NCBI GenBank assembly: GCA_029932755.1
Contig: JAOZPK010000046.1
Span: 1 to 15,821 of the forward strand
Source: Candidatus Cloacimonadota bacterium
Lineage (GTDB): Bacteria; Cloacimonadota; Cloacimonadia; Cloacimonadales; TCS61
Length of the DNA: 15,821 nucleotides
Direction of reading: 5' to 3'
Shown here: positions 1-5,648 of the stretch, piece by piece
Layout of the letters: each line of letters starts with the position of its first letter
Numbering within the stretch: position 1 is the first letter of the stretch
Translations under genes and position numbers: made by a program
Notes under the pieces: generated by a model
Told to the model about the DNA's origin: nothing
Databases searched by the model: none
Seen by the model: only the letters and a program-made list of their open reading frames with translations

Positions 1-571
1 GATCGAAATAAACTTCATTTGTAATCAAATTCCAATCCCACATTCCATCATTTGCAGCTTCTAAAGTTTTGGATAAACGGTCCTCGCTTTCTCTGAGATT
101 TTTTTCCGCTTGTTTGCGATCTGTGATATCTCGAACATACTCTATAACTCCACTAATTTTATTCGAATCTTTTTCAATTATTGGATAACTGAAAAGTTCA
201 ATCCACTCTATCGGAGATCCTGGAAGTCCGGGTACAATGTTCAATTCTGTTTTACCGGATTCCAGACACCGAAGAGTTGGACAAGGTTCACATGGTTTAT
301 CTGCATTATGATAGACTTCATAGCACTTTTTCCCTTCTAAGGGAAGATTATCTTTATACCATTTTTTCATCATCCCGTTTACATGTCGGATTGTCAGATC
401 GGGTTTCAGGACGCTGATACCATCTTGTACACTTTCAAATAAGCTTGTCATGAATTGTTCATTCTTTGACAATTTGTCCCTTGTTTTAGTTTTTTCTAAT
501 TCTGTAATTTTTGCTTTAAGTTTGTCTATTTCTATTAAATATTTGTTACTGGTTTCAGCAGAATTTTTCAT
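1..571 (-). CDS. PAS-domain sensor protein, N-terminal part (cut by window edge)
   Basis: I translated this frame directly; it is open to the left edge, so the gene is partial (190 residues visible). Residues 10-35 are charged and coiled-coil-like. Residues about 40-150 form a PAS domain ending in the usual IEYVRDITDRKQAE linker, and a second PAS domain begins near residue 165 (SEDRLSKTLEAANDGMWDW). The first PAS domain has four cysteines at 83, 94, 97 and 102 (C-x10-C-x2-C-x4-C). There is no signal peptide or membrane segment, so it is probably a cytosolic sensor. The output domain lies outside the window; histidine kinase or diguanylate cyclase are both common for this architecture. The ATG at 571 is supported by an AGGTG Shine-Dalgarno just upstream. 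The PAS family call is firm; ligand and output are unknown. Confidence 0.8.
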   Translation of the reverse strand, partial: MKNSAETSNKYLIEIDKLKAKITELEKTKTRDKLSKNEQFMTSLFESVQDGISVLKPDLTIRHVNGMMKKWYKDNLPLEGKKCYEVYHNADKPCEPCPTLRCLESGKTELNIVPGLPGSPIEWIELFSYPIIEKDSNKISGVIEYVRDITDRKQAEKNLRESEDRLSKTLEAANDGMWDWNLITNEVYFD

Positions 572-651
572 ATTTCACCTTTCGAATATAAAAATATTAT
601 TCCATAGTCGAATCTCATTATGTTAGTGAGCTTAGATATCAATCAATTATT

Positions 652-664
652 ATCTAATTTAGAT
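652..664. promoter_or_regulatory. Perfect inverted repeat upstream of the PAS gene
   Basis: ATCTAA-T-TTAGAT is a perfect 13-bp dyad with a single central base. It overlaps the left end of a TATAAT on the minus strand (668-663), about 80-95 bp upstream of the PAS gene start. It could be a repressor site, but AT-rich DNA yields short dyads by chance. Confidence 0.25.
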
Positions 665-675
665 TATATATTTCA

Positions 676-704
676 AAAATATGTAATTAATCTATTTGTG
701 TCAA
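676..704 (-). promoter_or_regulatory. Candidate sigma-70-type promoter for the PAS gene
   Basis: On the minus strand TTGACA (704-699) is followed after 17 bp by TATTTT (681-676). This would give a leader of about 100 nt before the PAS gene. The -35 box is perfect and the -10 box is mediocre; a better TATAAT lies at 668-663 but has no matching -35. Confidence 0.35.
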
Positions 705-732
705 AGAAAAAAGATAATTCGATAATATTATC
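703..732 (-). terminator. Weak candidate terminator of the P-loop ATPase gene
   Basis: Read on the minus strand, GATAAT and ATTATC can pair around an 8-nt loop and are followed by TTTTTTCTTT. The position, about 55 nt past the ATPase stop codon, fits a terminator, but the stem is short and almost all A-T. The same stretch contains the perfect 12-bp palindrome GATAATATTATC (721-732), which could instead be a protein-binding site. Confidence 0.3.
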
Positions 733-785
733 AGAATATTTTGTGTTAGAAATGTTTTGAGATGTGAAATCAGATCAGGATTCTA

Positions 786-1484
786 TTAGATACCTGGATG
801 GTGTACCTTATTGTTCATTTCCCAAGGTTTTGAGAGGAAATAATGAAGGGTCAATCTGGTTTTTCCTTCAATTTCCTTAGGAATATCATTAATATATCTA
901 TCAAGAACAGTGAAAGCATTAAATTTTATGCCTTCTCTTTTTGCAACTTCATCAATTATTTTAATTCCATTTTTAATGATATCGGCAGTAGTATATTCCA
1001 TCAAATTCGTATTGCAAATAAATTCTGTAATTTCTAGTTTAGAAGCAAATCTTAGCATCTCCAACATTTCAGTTATCCCTACTGAATCAGAAGTAAACGG
1101 GCGTTTTGTATTGATCACCAAATGCATTTGGTATCCACGTTTATTAATATTATCAACATATCTGGCAAGAGTTCTGCATCCGGCTGGATCTCCACCAACA
1201 TCAAGAATAACAGTTTCTTCATAATTTTGTACAGCTCCCATTATCTTAGGTGAGAGCATGGGAAGATCGGCATATTGGAATTCGCCTTCAGGAGCAATAA
1301 CTGTAATACCCTCTTCTTTAAATTTATCTCTAACATCTCTACTGCGGAAATATGGATTAACAACATCAAGATCAACCAAAGTAACTTTTTCTCCTTTCAG
1401 AGACAATCCTCGTGCTAAATTTATTGAATATTCGCTTTTACCACTGCCGTAAGCACCAATTACAACTATAAGTTCTTTATTCAT
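786..1484 (-). CDS. Stand-alone SIMIBI-class P-loop ATPase/GTPase (CobQ/MinD-like)
   Basis: This is a 232-residue cytosolic nucleotide-binding protein with no signal peptide. Walker A is GAYGSGKS at residues 10-17. LVDLDVVNPYFRSRD (36-50) fits switch I. ILDVGGDPAG (93-102) fits Walker B/switch II, and NTKRP (125-129) may be the base-specificity segment. The P-loop lacks the signature lysine of the deviant KGGxGKT motif, so it is not an ordinary ParA/MinD partner ATPase, and no ParB or MinE lies nearby. The ATG at 1484 has a GAGGA Shine-Dalgarno. Proteins of this type occur singly in many anaerobes, usually labelled as CobQ/MinD nucleotide-binding domain. The fold is confident; the substrate or partner is unknown. 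Confidence 0.75.
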   Translation of the reverse strand: MNKELIVVIGAYGSGKSEYSINLARGLSLKGEKVTLVDLDVVNPYFRSRDVRDKFKEEGITVIAPEGEFQYADLPMLSPKIMGAVQNYEETVILDVGGDPAGCRTLARYVDNINKRGYQMHLVINTKRPFTSDSVGITEMLEMLRFASKLEITEFICNTNLMEYTTADIIKNGIKIIDEVAKREGIKFNAFTVLDRYINDIPKEIEGKTRLTLHYFLSKPWEMNNKVHHPGI

Positions 1485-1514
1485 ATTTCCTCAATTCTAA
1501 TTACCAATTAAAAC

Positions 1515-1580
1515 AATATTCTAATATCACTATTAATTGTCAAAAAAATCTTTTTGACAAGATAACCCCGATAATAGAAA
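1515..1580. promoter_or_regulatory. Divergent promoter region built on a perfect inverted repeat
   Basis: The arms TTGTCAAAAA (1537-1546) and TTTTTGACAA (1551-1560) are exact reverse complements around AATC. Each arm contains a TTGACA -35 hexamer: plus strand at 1554-1559, minus strand at 1543-1538. The minus-strand box is followed after 17 bp by AATATT (1520-1515). The plus-strand box has only a weak partner, TAGAAA (1575-1580), at 15 bp. Both flanking genes read away from the site, so a terminator role is unlikely and a shared promoter/operator is the better reading. The -10 elements are uncertain. Confidence 0.5.
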
Positions 1581-1606
1581 GGTAATAAAAAAAGTCGGAG
1601 TTAGAT

Positions 1607-2359
1607 TTGAAGAAAATTATTTTGTTTGCATTCATCTTGTTGATGTTGGGTTCTCTTTTTGCAGAAGATTATCTCGATATCAATTTTTTTATAGAACCAC
1701 GTTTTGATCACAGCCAGATAAATATGGTTAATTTTCTGGTTAAGAACATCAGGAATGACTCGATACGGCAAGTTACTGCTTTTGCCGGTCGGCTATTGGA
1801 AGAGCCGCAATCAGACAGCTTAACAGCGATTTTTATTAATACGTTAGGACCCCAAATAATTTCTCCAGTAGATTATTTTTTCTATGATAAAAGTATTAAC
1901 CACAACCTGCTTATTTCCAATATCGAGAGTGATTCAATTCCAATTATTAAAAACAAAATAATTAAATGTGATTCATTTAGCGTTGGGATATTTTCTATTT
2001 ATACTCCCGATTTTGTAGTTAAGAATAATATTGCCGGTCATGCAAAATTGGATACTAAAGTTTTTGAAATTGCAAAAAAACAAGCAAAATATTTAGCAAA
2101 GAAAACTGATTATGTTATCATGCTTTCAAATGTAGCTAAATATATTGATAATGATATTGTAAAAAATCTTGGAATTGATGCGGTTGTGAGTTTTGATTAT
2201 CAGAAGAAAAGGAATGAACTTCTTTCTAACCGGATTACTAATTTCTACAGTATTCTAACCAAAAATGGTAAATATGGAAAATTGCGCTTAGAATACTATA
2301 ATGGAAAAATTAAGGAAAGTTGGAAAGAAATTGAATTTAAGGGTTTCAGTTCACCCTAA
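1607..2359 (+). CDS. Exported protein resembling a degenerate 5'-nucleotidase/metallophosphatase domain
   Basis: This 250-residue protein begins with a signal peptide (KK, hydrophobic 4-18, likely cut after Ala19 in LFA-ED), so it is exported. The start is TTG, chosen because GGAG at 1597-1600 lies 6 nt upstream and the signal peptide begins there. Its order of segments follows the N-terminal domain of UshA-like 5'-nucleotidases: a LGPQIISPVDYFFYD stretch (80-94) where that family has the GNHEFD loop, LLISNI (101-106) for LLSANI, VGIFSIYTPDF (126-136), AKYLAKKTDYVIMLSN (160-175), GIDAVVSFD (189-197) for the GGHxH segment, and a C-terminal NGKYGKLRLEYYNGKI. None of the usual metal-ligand motifs (DxH, GNHE, GGHxH) survives, so it is probably not an active phosphatase. 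It lies 20 bp before the Xer gene. The fold is inferred by eye, and a lineage-specific unknown remains possible. Confidence 0.55.
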   Translation: MKKIILFAFILLMLGSLFAEDYLDINFFIEPRFDHSQINMVNFLVKNIRNDSIRQVTAFAGRLLEEPQSDSLTAIFINTLGPQIISPVDYFFYDKSINHNLLISNIESDSIPIIKNKIIKCDSFSVGIFSIYTPDFVVKNNIAGHAKLDTKVFEIAKKQAKYLAKKTDYVIMLSNVAKYIDNDIVKNLGIDAVVSFDYQKKRNELLSNRITNFYSILTKNGKYGKLRLEYYNGKIKESWKEIEFKGFSSP

Positions 2360-2379
2360 CTATTGAATAGGAATTTTTT

Positions 2380-3282
2380 ATGCAGAAAGCAATCGACGAA
2401 TTTGTAAGAACATTGATATCAAGAGGGCTTTCTGAGCATACAATAACTGCATATAAAAAAGACCTATTACAGCTTACAAATTTTTTAACGAAATATTTTG
2501 AAAATGGAAGTGTAAAAGTGAATCAGATTACACGTTTATTTCTGCGTGATTTTCTGCGCCATTTAAGCGAGAATGACAGGAATAACCGTACACTTGCACG
2601 CAAAGCAACAACTATGAAGAATTTCTTTCAGTTCTGTGAAAAAAATGAATATCTTTCAAAAAATCCAGCTTCAAATCTTCACATTCCAAAATTCGAAAAA
2701 AAGCTGCCAAAATGTTTCTCAGAAAAAGAGATGGAAGAATTACTGAACATTCCCGATTTATCCAGTAAGTTTGGTATTCGAAATCGTGCGATATTGGAAT
2801 TAATATATTCCAGCGGTTTAAGAATTAGTGAGATCGCAGATTGCAAAAGAGGGCAGATTGATTTACAAGAGAAACTAATAAAGATAATAGGAAAAGGAAA
2901 TAAAGAACGCATTGTACCGGTTAGCAGCAAAGCAAAGATAGCTATAAGAAATTATTCTAAAATACGCGTTCAGTTCAAATCTCGATTCAGTGACGATAGC
3001 TTTTTCTTATCAAAAAGCGGAAGACCGCTTTCTCCAAATGAGATCAGAGAGATATTGTCTCGTTATTTGAATTTAGTAGCAAAGACAAAAGGCTATTCAC
3101 CTCATACTATTCGTCATTCATTTGCAACACATTTGTTAGCTCGTGGGGCAGATTTAAGAGCTGTTCAGGAAATGTTGGGTCACACCAATTTATCTACTAC
3201 AGAAATTTATACTCATCTTACTTTAAAAGATTTGAAAAAAGTGTATGAACAGGCGCATCCCAGAAGCGATAAAGAAGACTAA
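2380..3282 (+). CDS. xerD: Tyrosine recombinase XerC/XerD
   Basis: This is a site-specific recombinase that resolves chromosome dimers at a dif-like site near the replication terminus, working in the cytosol with the division machinery. The 300 residues comprise an N-terminal SAM-like core-binding domain (about 1-88) and a catalytic domain (about 108-290). All six catalytic positions are present: Arg148 (SGLRISE), Lys172 (GKGNKER), His242 and Arg245 (HTIRHS), His268 (LGHTNLST) and Tyr277 (EIYTH). Length and spacing match cellular XerC/XerD rather than phage integrases, and no attachment sites or phage genes are nearby. ATG with AGGAA 6 nt upstream; probably cotranscribed with the preceding exported-protein gene. 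XerC versus XerD cannot be settled from one copy; the symbol follows the slightly better general resemblance. Confidence 0.9.
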   Translation: MQKAIDEFVRTLISRGLSEHTITAYKKDLLQLTNFLTKYFENGSVKVNQITRLFLRDFLRHLSENDRNNRTLARKATTMKNFFQFCEKNEYLSKNPASNLHIPKFEKKLPKCFSEKEMEELLNIPDLSSKFGIRNRAILELIYSSGLRISEIADCKRGQIDLQEKLIKIIGKGNKERIVPVSSKAKIAIRNYSKIRVQFKSRFSDDSFFLSKSGRPLSPNEIREILSRYLNLVAKTKGYSPHTIRHSFATHLLARGADLRAVQEMLGHTNLSTTEIYTHLTLKDLKKVYEQAHPRSDKED

Positions 3283-3295
3283 ATACAAAAAATCT

Positions 3296-3343
3296 GAATA
3301 TCGAATATACAATAAGGAATTTCCAATTCCCAATTATTATTGT
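3296..3343 (+). repeat. Intergenic repeat-like, hairpin-forming segment after xerD
   Basis: The segment contains GAATAT twice (3296-3301, 3303-3308) and TTCCAATT followed by CCCAATT. An outer inverted repeat ACAATAA (3309-3315)/TTATTGT (3337-3343) encloses an inner one, GAATT (3317-3321)/AATTC (3325-3329). A T-rich run (about 3348-3365) follows, so the RNA might act as a weak xerD terminator. The sequence style recalls dispersed intergenic sequences of AT-rich genomes, but only one copy is in the window. Confidence 0.35.
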
Positions 3344-3393
3344 TACAATTTGTTCTTTCTTTATTAAATATGAAACTTAACAAAATTAATTAC

Positions 3394-3441
3394 TAAAAAA
3401 GAAAGAAAGCCTTCGTGACTAAAAGAATCTTGAAGACTTTC
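3394..3441 (-). terminator. Probable intrinsic terminator of the DUF4159-lpxH-ppi operon
   Basis: On the minus strand, about 20 nt after the cyclophilin stop codon, GAAAGTCTTC (3441-3432) pairs with GAAGGCTTTC (3414-3405) with one T-G wobble. The 17-nt loop could itself pair in part, and TTTCTTTTTT follows the stem. Stem plus U-run in this orientation fits a Rho-independent terminator; the long loop lowers confidence. Confidence 0.55.
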
Positions 3442-3461
3442 CAAACCTTTAAGCTTTTAAA

Positions 3462-4046
3462 CTACTTAACTATTTCAATTGACTCGATAATAATTTCTTC
3501 CACAGGCCAGTCCTGCATTCCTGTTTTAGGATTTACATGAGTAGGAACAACTTTAATTGCATCAACAATATCCATTCCTTTTGTAACTTTTCCAAAAACA
3601 CAATAACCCCAACCGCGGTTTTTATCTGTATGATCAAGAAAATTATTATCCTTCACATTGATAAAGAACTGGGAAGTTGCAGAATGCGGATTATTGGTTC
3701 TTGCCATAGCAATTGTTCCAATCTTATTTGATAACCCATTATCAGCTTCGTTTTGAATTTGCTCATAAGTGTCATTTTTTTGAGCTCCTTCAATTGTGAA
3801 TCCGCCACCCTGGATCATAAAATTATTAATTACTCTATGAAATACGGTTCCATTAAAGAATCCATCATTTGCATATTTCACAAAATTCTCAACAGTAATG
3901 GGAGCTTTTTCTGTATAAAGTTCCAATTCGATTGTTCCCTTATTTGTAATCATTCTCACATTTACTTCTTTACTTACTTCTAATTTGTTCATTGTGCACG
4001 CTCCAATTATTATTATTGCAATTACTACAAACAGTTTTTTAACCAT
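3462..4046 (-). CDS. Cyclophilin-type peptidyl-prolyl isomerase, predicted lipoprotein
   Basis: It catalyses proline cis-trans isomerisation during protein folding and is probably lipid-anchored in the cell envelope. I start at the ATG at 4046, preceded by GGAG; an in-frame TTG 30 nt earlier would put charged residues (MLEEKRRKNK) before the signal. From 4046 the N-terminus is MVKKLFVVIAIIIIGAC, a lipoprotein signal with Cys17 as lipidation site. The mature part is a compact PpiB-like cyclophilin domain (about 29-194). FHRVINNFMIQGG carries Phe69-His70-Arg71 and Gln79, and HSATSQFFINV (about 122-132) and GWGYCVFGKV follow. It is the last gene of a minus-strand operon behind the LpxH-like gene. 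The domain is certain; the lipoprotein prediction is strong. Confidence 0.9.
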   Translation of the reverse strand: MVKKLFVVIAIIIIGACTMNKLEVSKEVNVRMITNKGTIELELYTEKAPITVENFVKYANDGFFNGTVFHRVINNFMIQGGGFTIEGAQKNDTYEQIQNEADNGLSNKIGTIAMARTNNPHSATSQFFINVKDNNFLDHTDKNRGWGYCVFGKVTKGMDIVDAIKVVPTHVNPKTGMQDWPVEEIIIESIEIVK

Positions 4047-4093
4047 TTTATTTTTTCTCCTTTTTTCTTCCAACAAAATTTAACAATGCCGGA

Positions 4094-4816
4094 TTAACTA
4101 TAATTATATAACTCTATTTTCCCATTTGTCATTTTTAAATATGAATTATTATTTATCCAATCACCTGCATTTGCATAAATCCCATTTTCATATCTTTCAA
4201 TTTTGGGAATATGCGAATGTCCCAAAATAACAATGTCTGTTTCATTTAGCTTTTCTTTTGCAAATTGGATGAGCCCCTGTTCACGTTTATTCAATGTCTC
4301 ATCTGTTGGTTGCTGTTTTCGACTTGATCTGCTCATGTTTTTGCCAATATTCAAGGCAAGGTCAGGATGCAGATTTCCAAATACCCACATAATAAATCTA
4401 TTTCTTATCATTCTACGGAATATTTGGTAACGCAGATCGTTTGAAGTATATCTGTCACCGTGAGAAATAAAAGTTTTTACTCCGTCTATCGTCTCGCAGA
4501 AATCATCTGTATATACTTCAATTCCAAGTGTTCCTGTAAGAAAGTCATTGAACCAGAAATCATGATTACCGGCAATGAATACAATCCTTACACCATTTTC
4601 TCTTAATTGATGCAGCTTAAGTAGTAAAGGGAAGTAACCTTTGATAATAAATTTTTTCCAGACAAACCAAAGATCAAATATATCCCCGTTTAAAATCAAT
4701 AGATCAGCTTCATCTTTAATGCTGTCCAAAAAATCAATTACTTTTTCTCTTCGTCTAGTGTCTTCTTCATTTTCAATAAATTTCAAATGAAAATCGGATG
4801 CGATGTATACATTCAT
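4094..4816 (-). CDS. lpxH: LpxH-like UDP-2,3-diacylglucosamine hydrolase (metallophosphoesterase)
   Basis: It likely cleaves UDP-2,3-diacylglucosamine to lipid X and UMP in lipid A synthesis, at the inner face of the cytoplasmic membrane. The 240 residues carry the complete two-metal metallophosphoesterase set: SDFH (Asp8, His10), NGDIFDLW (Asp45), GNHD (83-86), SHGD (His119) and GHSH (199-202). The NGD-x-FDLW and HGDRYT contexts are LpxH-like. E. coli LpxH has GNRD; the GNHD form here is typical of LpxH2-type relatives, so the specificity is inferred from family and diderm context. SD GGGA precedes the ATG. It starts 18 bp after the DUF4159 gene and lies 47 bp before the cyclophilin gene. 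A related phosphoesterase acting on another substrate is the main alternative. Confidence 0.75.
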   Translation of the reverse strand: MNVYIASDFHLKFIENEEDTRRREKVIDFLDSIKDEADLLILNGDIFDLWFVWKKFIIKGYFPLLLKLHQLRENGVRIVFIAGNHDFWFNDFLTGTLGIEVYTDDFCETIDGVKTFISHGDRYTSNDLRYQIFRRMIRNRFIMWVFGNLHPDLALNIGKNMSRSSRKQQPTDETLNKREQGLIQFAKEKLNETDIVILGHSHIPKIERYENGIYANAGDWINNNSYLKMTNGKIELYNYS

Positions 4817-4834
4817 ATTTTATTCCCTTTTTTG

Positions 4835-5485
4835 TCAATTTGTCATAATATAATAAAACAGATTTGCCCCAAATTGGAAGGCCTGTTCTTTTATGTGTTC
4901 AGGATCATTATGAACGTTGCTCCAACCATCAGAAATGTTGGATTCATAAGTGTAAAGCAGTATCAATCGTCCATTTTCATTAAAGATTCCAAATGCCTGT
5001 GGTCTCTTTTCATCATGCTTATGGATCTTTGGCAGCCCTTTTGGAAAATCGAAATAACAATGAAAAATTTCGTGACTGGCTGGTAGCTCGACCAGATCTT
5101 TATCCGGGAAGATCTTTTTAATTTCATGTTGGAAAGTTTTGTTCAAACCATAATCGTCGTCAACATAAAGAAATCCACCACGTTCCAAATATGTTCTAAT
5201 ATTTTCAGCTTCTTTGTTATTAAAATTAACTGTACCGTGCCCTGTCATATAAATAAATGGATATTCAAATAGCTTTGGGTCATCTGGACTGACAATAGCT
5301 TGAATTTTAGAGAATTTTGTATTTAATGTAATATTTAAATATTCAGCTAAATTTGGTATCGTATCCTGATCGTTATACCAATCACCACCGCCTTTATAAT
5401 GTAATCGTGCAATCTGATACTCACCTTCAGTAGCATTCAGAATACTGAAAACTAATACGATAATTATTATTAATGTTTTCTTCAT
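4835..5485 (-). CDS. DUF4159-family exported protein
   Basis: This 216-residue protein has a signal peptide (KK, hydrophobic 5-17, likely cut after Ala18) and no later membrane span, so it is predicted periplasmic. The rest fits DUF4159, a family with a glutamine-amidotransferase-like flavodoxin fold. The family features are ARLHYKGGGDWY (26-37), FIYMTGHGTV (77-86), LERGGFLYVDDDYG (100-113), LPASHEIFHCYFDFP (134-148) and YESNISDGW (180-188). DUF4159 proteins are known mainly from genomic surveys and have no assigned reaction. It is the first gene of a three-gene minus-strand operon with lpxH and a cyclophilin lipoprotein, so an envelope role is plausible but not shown. Only a weak GAG precedes the ATG. 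Confidence 0.75.
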   Translation of the reverse strand: MKKTLIIIIVLVFSILNATEGEYQIARLHYKGGGDWYNDQDTIPNLAEYLNITLNTKFSKIQAIVSPDDPKLFEYPFIYMTGHGTVNFNNKEAENIRTYLERGGFLYVDDDYGLNKTFQHEIKKIFPDKDLVELPASHEIFHCYFDFPKGLPKIHKHDEKRPQAFGIFNENGRLILLYTYESNISDGWSNVHNDPEHIKEQAFQFGANLFYYIMTN

Positions 5486-5499
5486 AATTAATACTCAAA

Positions 5500-5515
5500 A
5501 GTGATAAATTTCACT
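5500..5515. promoter_or_regulatory. Short inverted repeat between the DUF4159 gene and kdsA
   Basis: AGTGA and TCACT flank a 6-bp spacer, 15 bp upstream of the DUF4159 start and within the divergent region shared with kdsA. It could be an operator; five-base arms are weak evidence. Confidence 0.2.
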
Positions 5516-5648
5516 ATATGAAATCGTGCAAGCAAAAAAAATCTGGACACAATGATTTGTGACTTTCAGATGTCATTAATGTTAAATGATTAATAATAAA
5601 TTCAGTGGATTAAACTTTTTAATTGTTGATCTGCCTAATGGAGATATA

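Noticed and set aside
110..340. Open frame of 76 codons on the plus strand inside the PAS gene
   Set aside because: It is antisense to the clear PAS coding frame and its translation resembles no protein; low-complexity shadow.
1537..1560. Inverted repeat 1537-1560 as a bidirectional terminator (A-run/T-run hairpin)
   Set aside because: Both neighbouring genes are transcribed away from it, so no transcript is expected to end there.
2380..3282. Xer recombinase as an integron or phage integrase marking a mobile element
   Set aside because: Length and catalytic spacing match housekeeping XerC/D, and I saw no attachment repeats, tRNA target or phage genes nearby.
3537..3983. Two plus-strand frames opposite the cyclophilin gene
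   Set aside because: The minus strand encodes a complete cyclophilin with catalytic motifs; these are shadows.
4047..4076. Upstream TTG start for the cyclophilin gene
   Set aside because: It would place ten charged residues before a good lipoprotein signal peptide; ATG at 4046 has GGAG upstream.
4787..5086. Open frame of 99 codons on the plus strand spanning the lpxH/DUF4159 junction
   Set aside because: Antisense to two well-supported genes, with no SD or recognisable motif.
5541..5560. TGGACAC stretch upstream of kdsA as a sigma-54 promoter
   Set aside because: The GG is not followed by GC at the required 10-base spacing.
5557..5587. TTGTGA ... TTAAAT as a kdsA promoter
   Set aside because: The spacer is 19 bp and both boxes are imperfect; possible but too weak to annotate.
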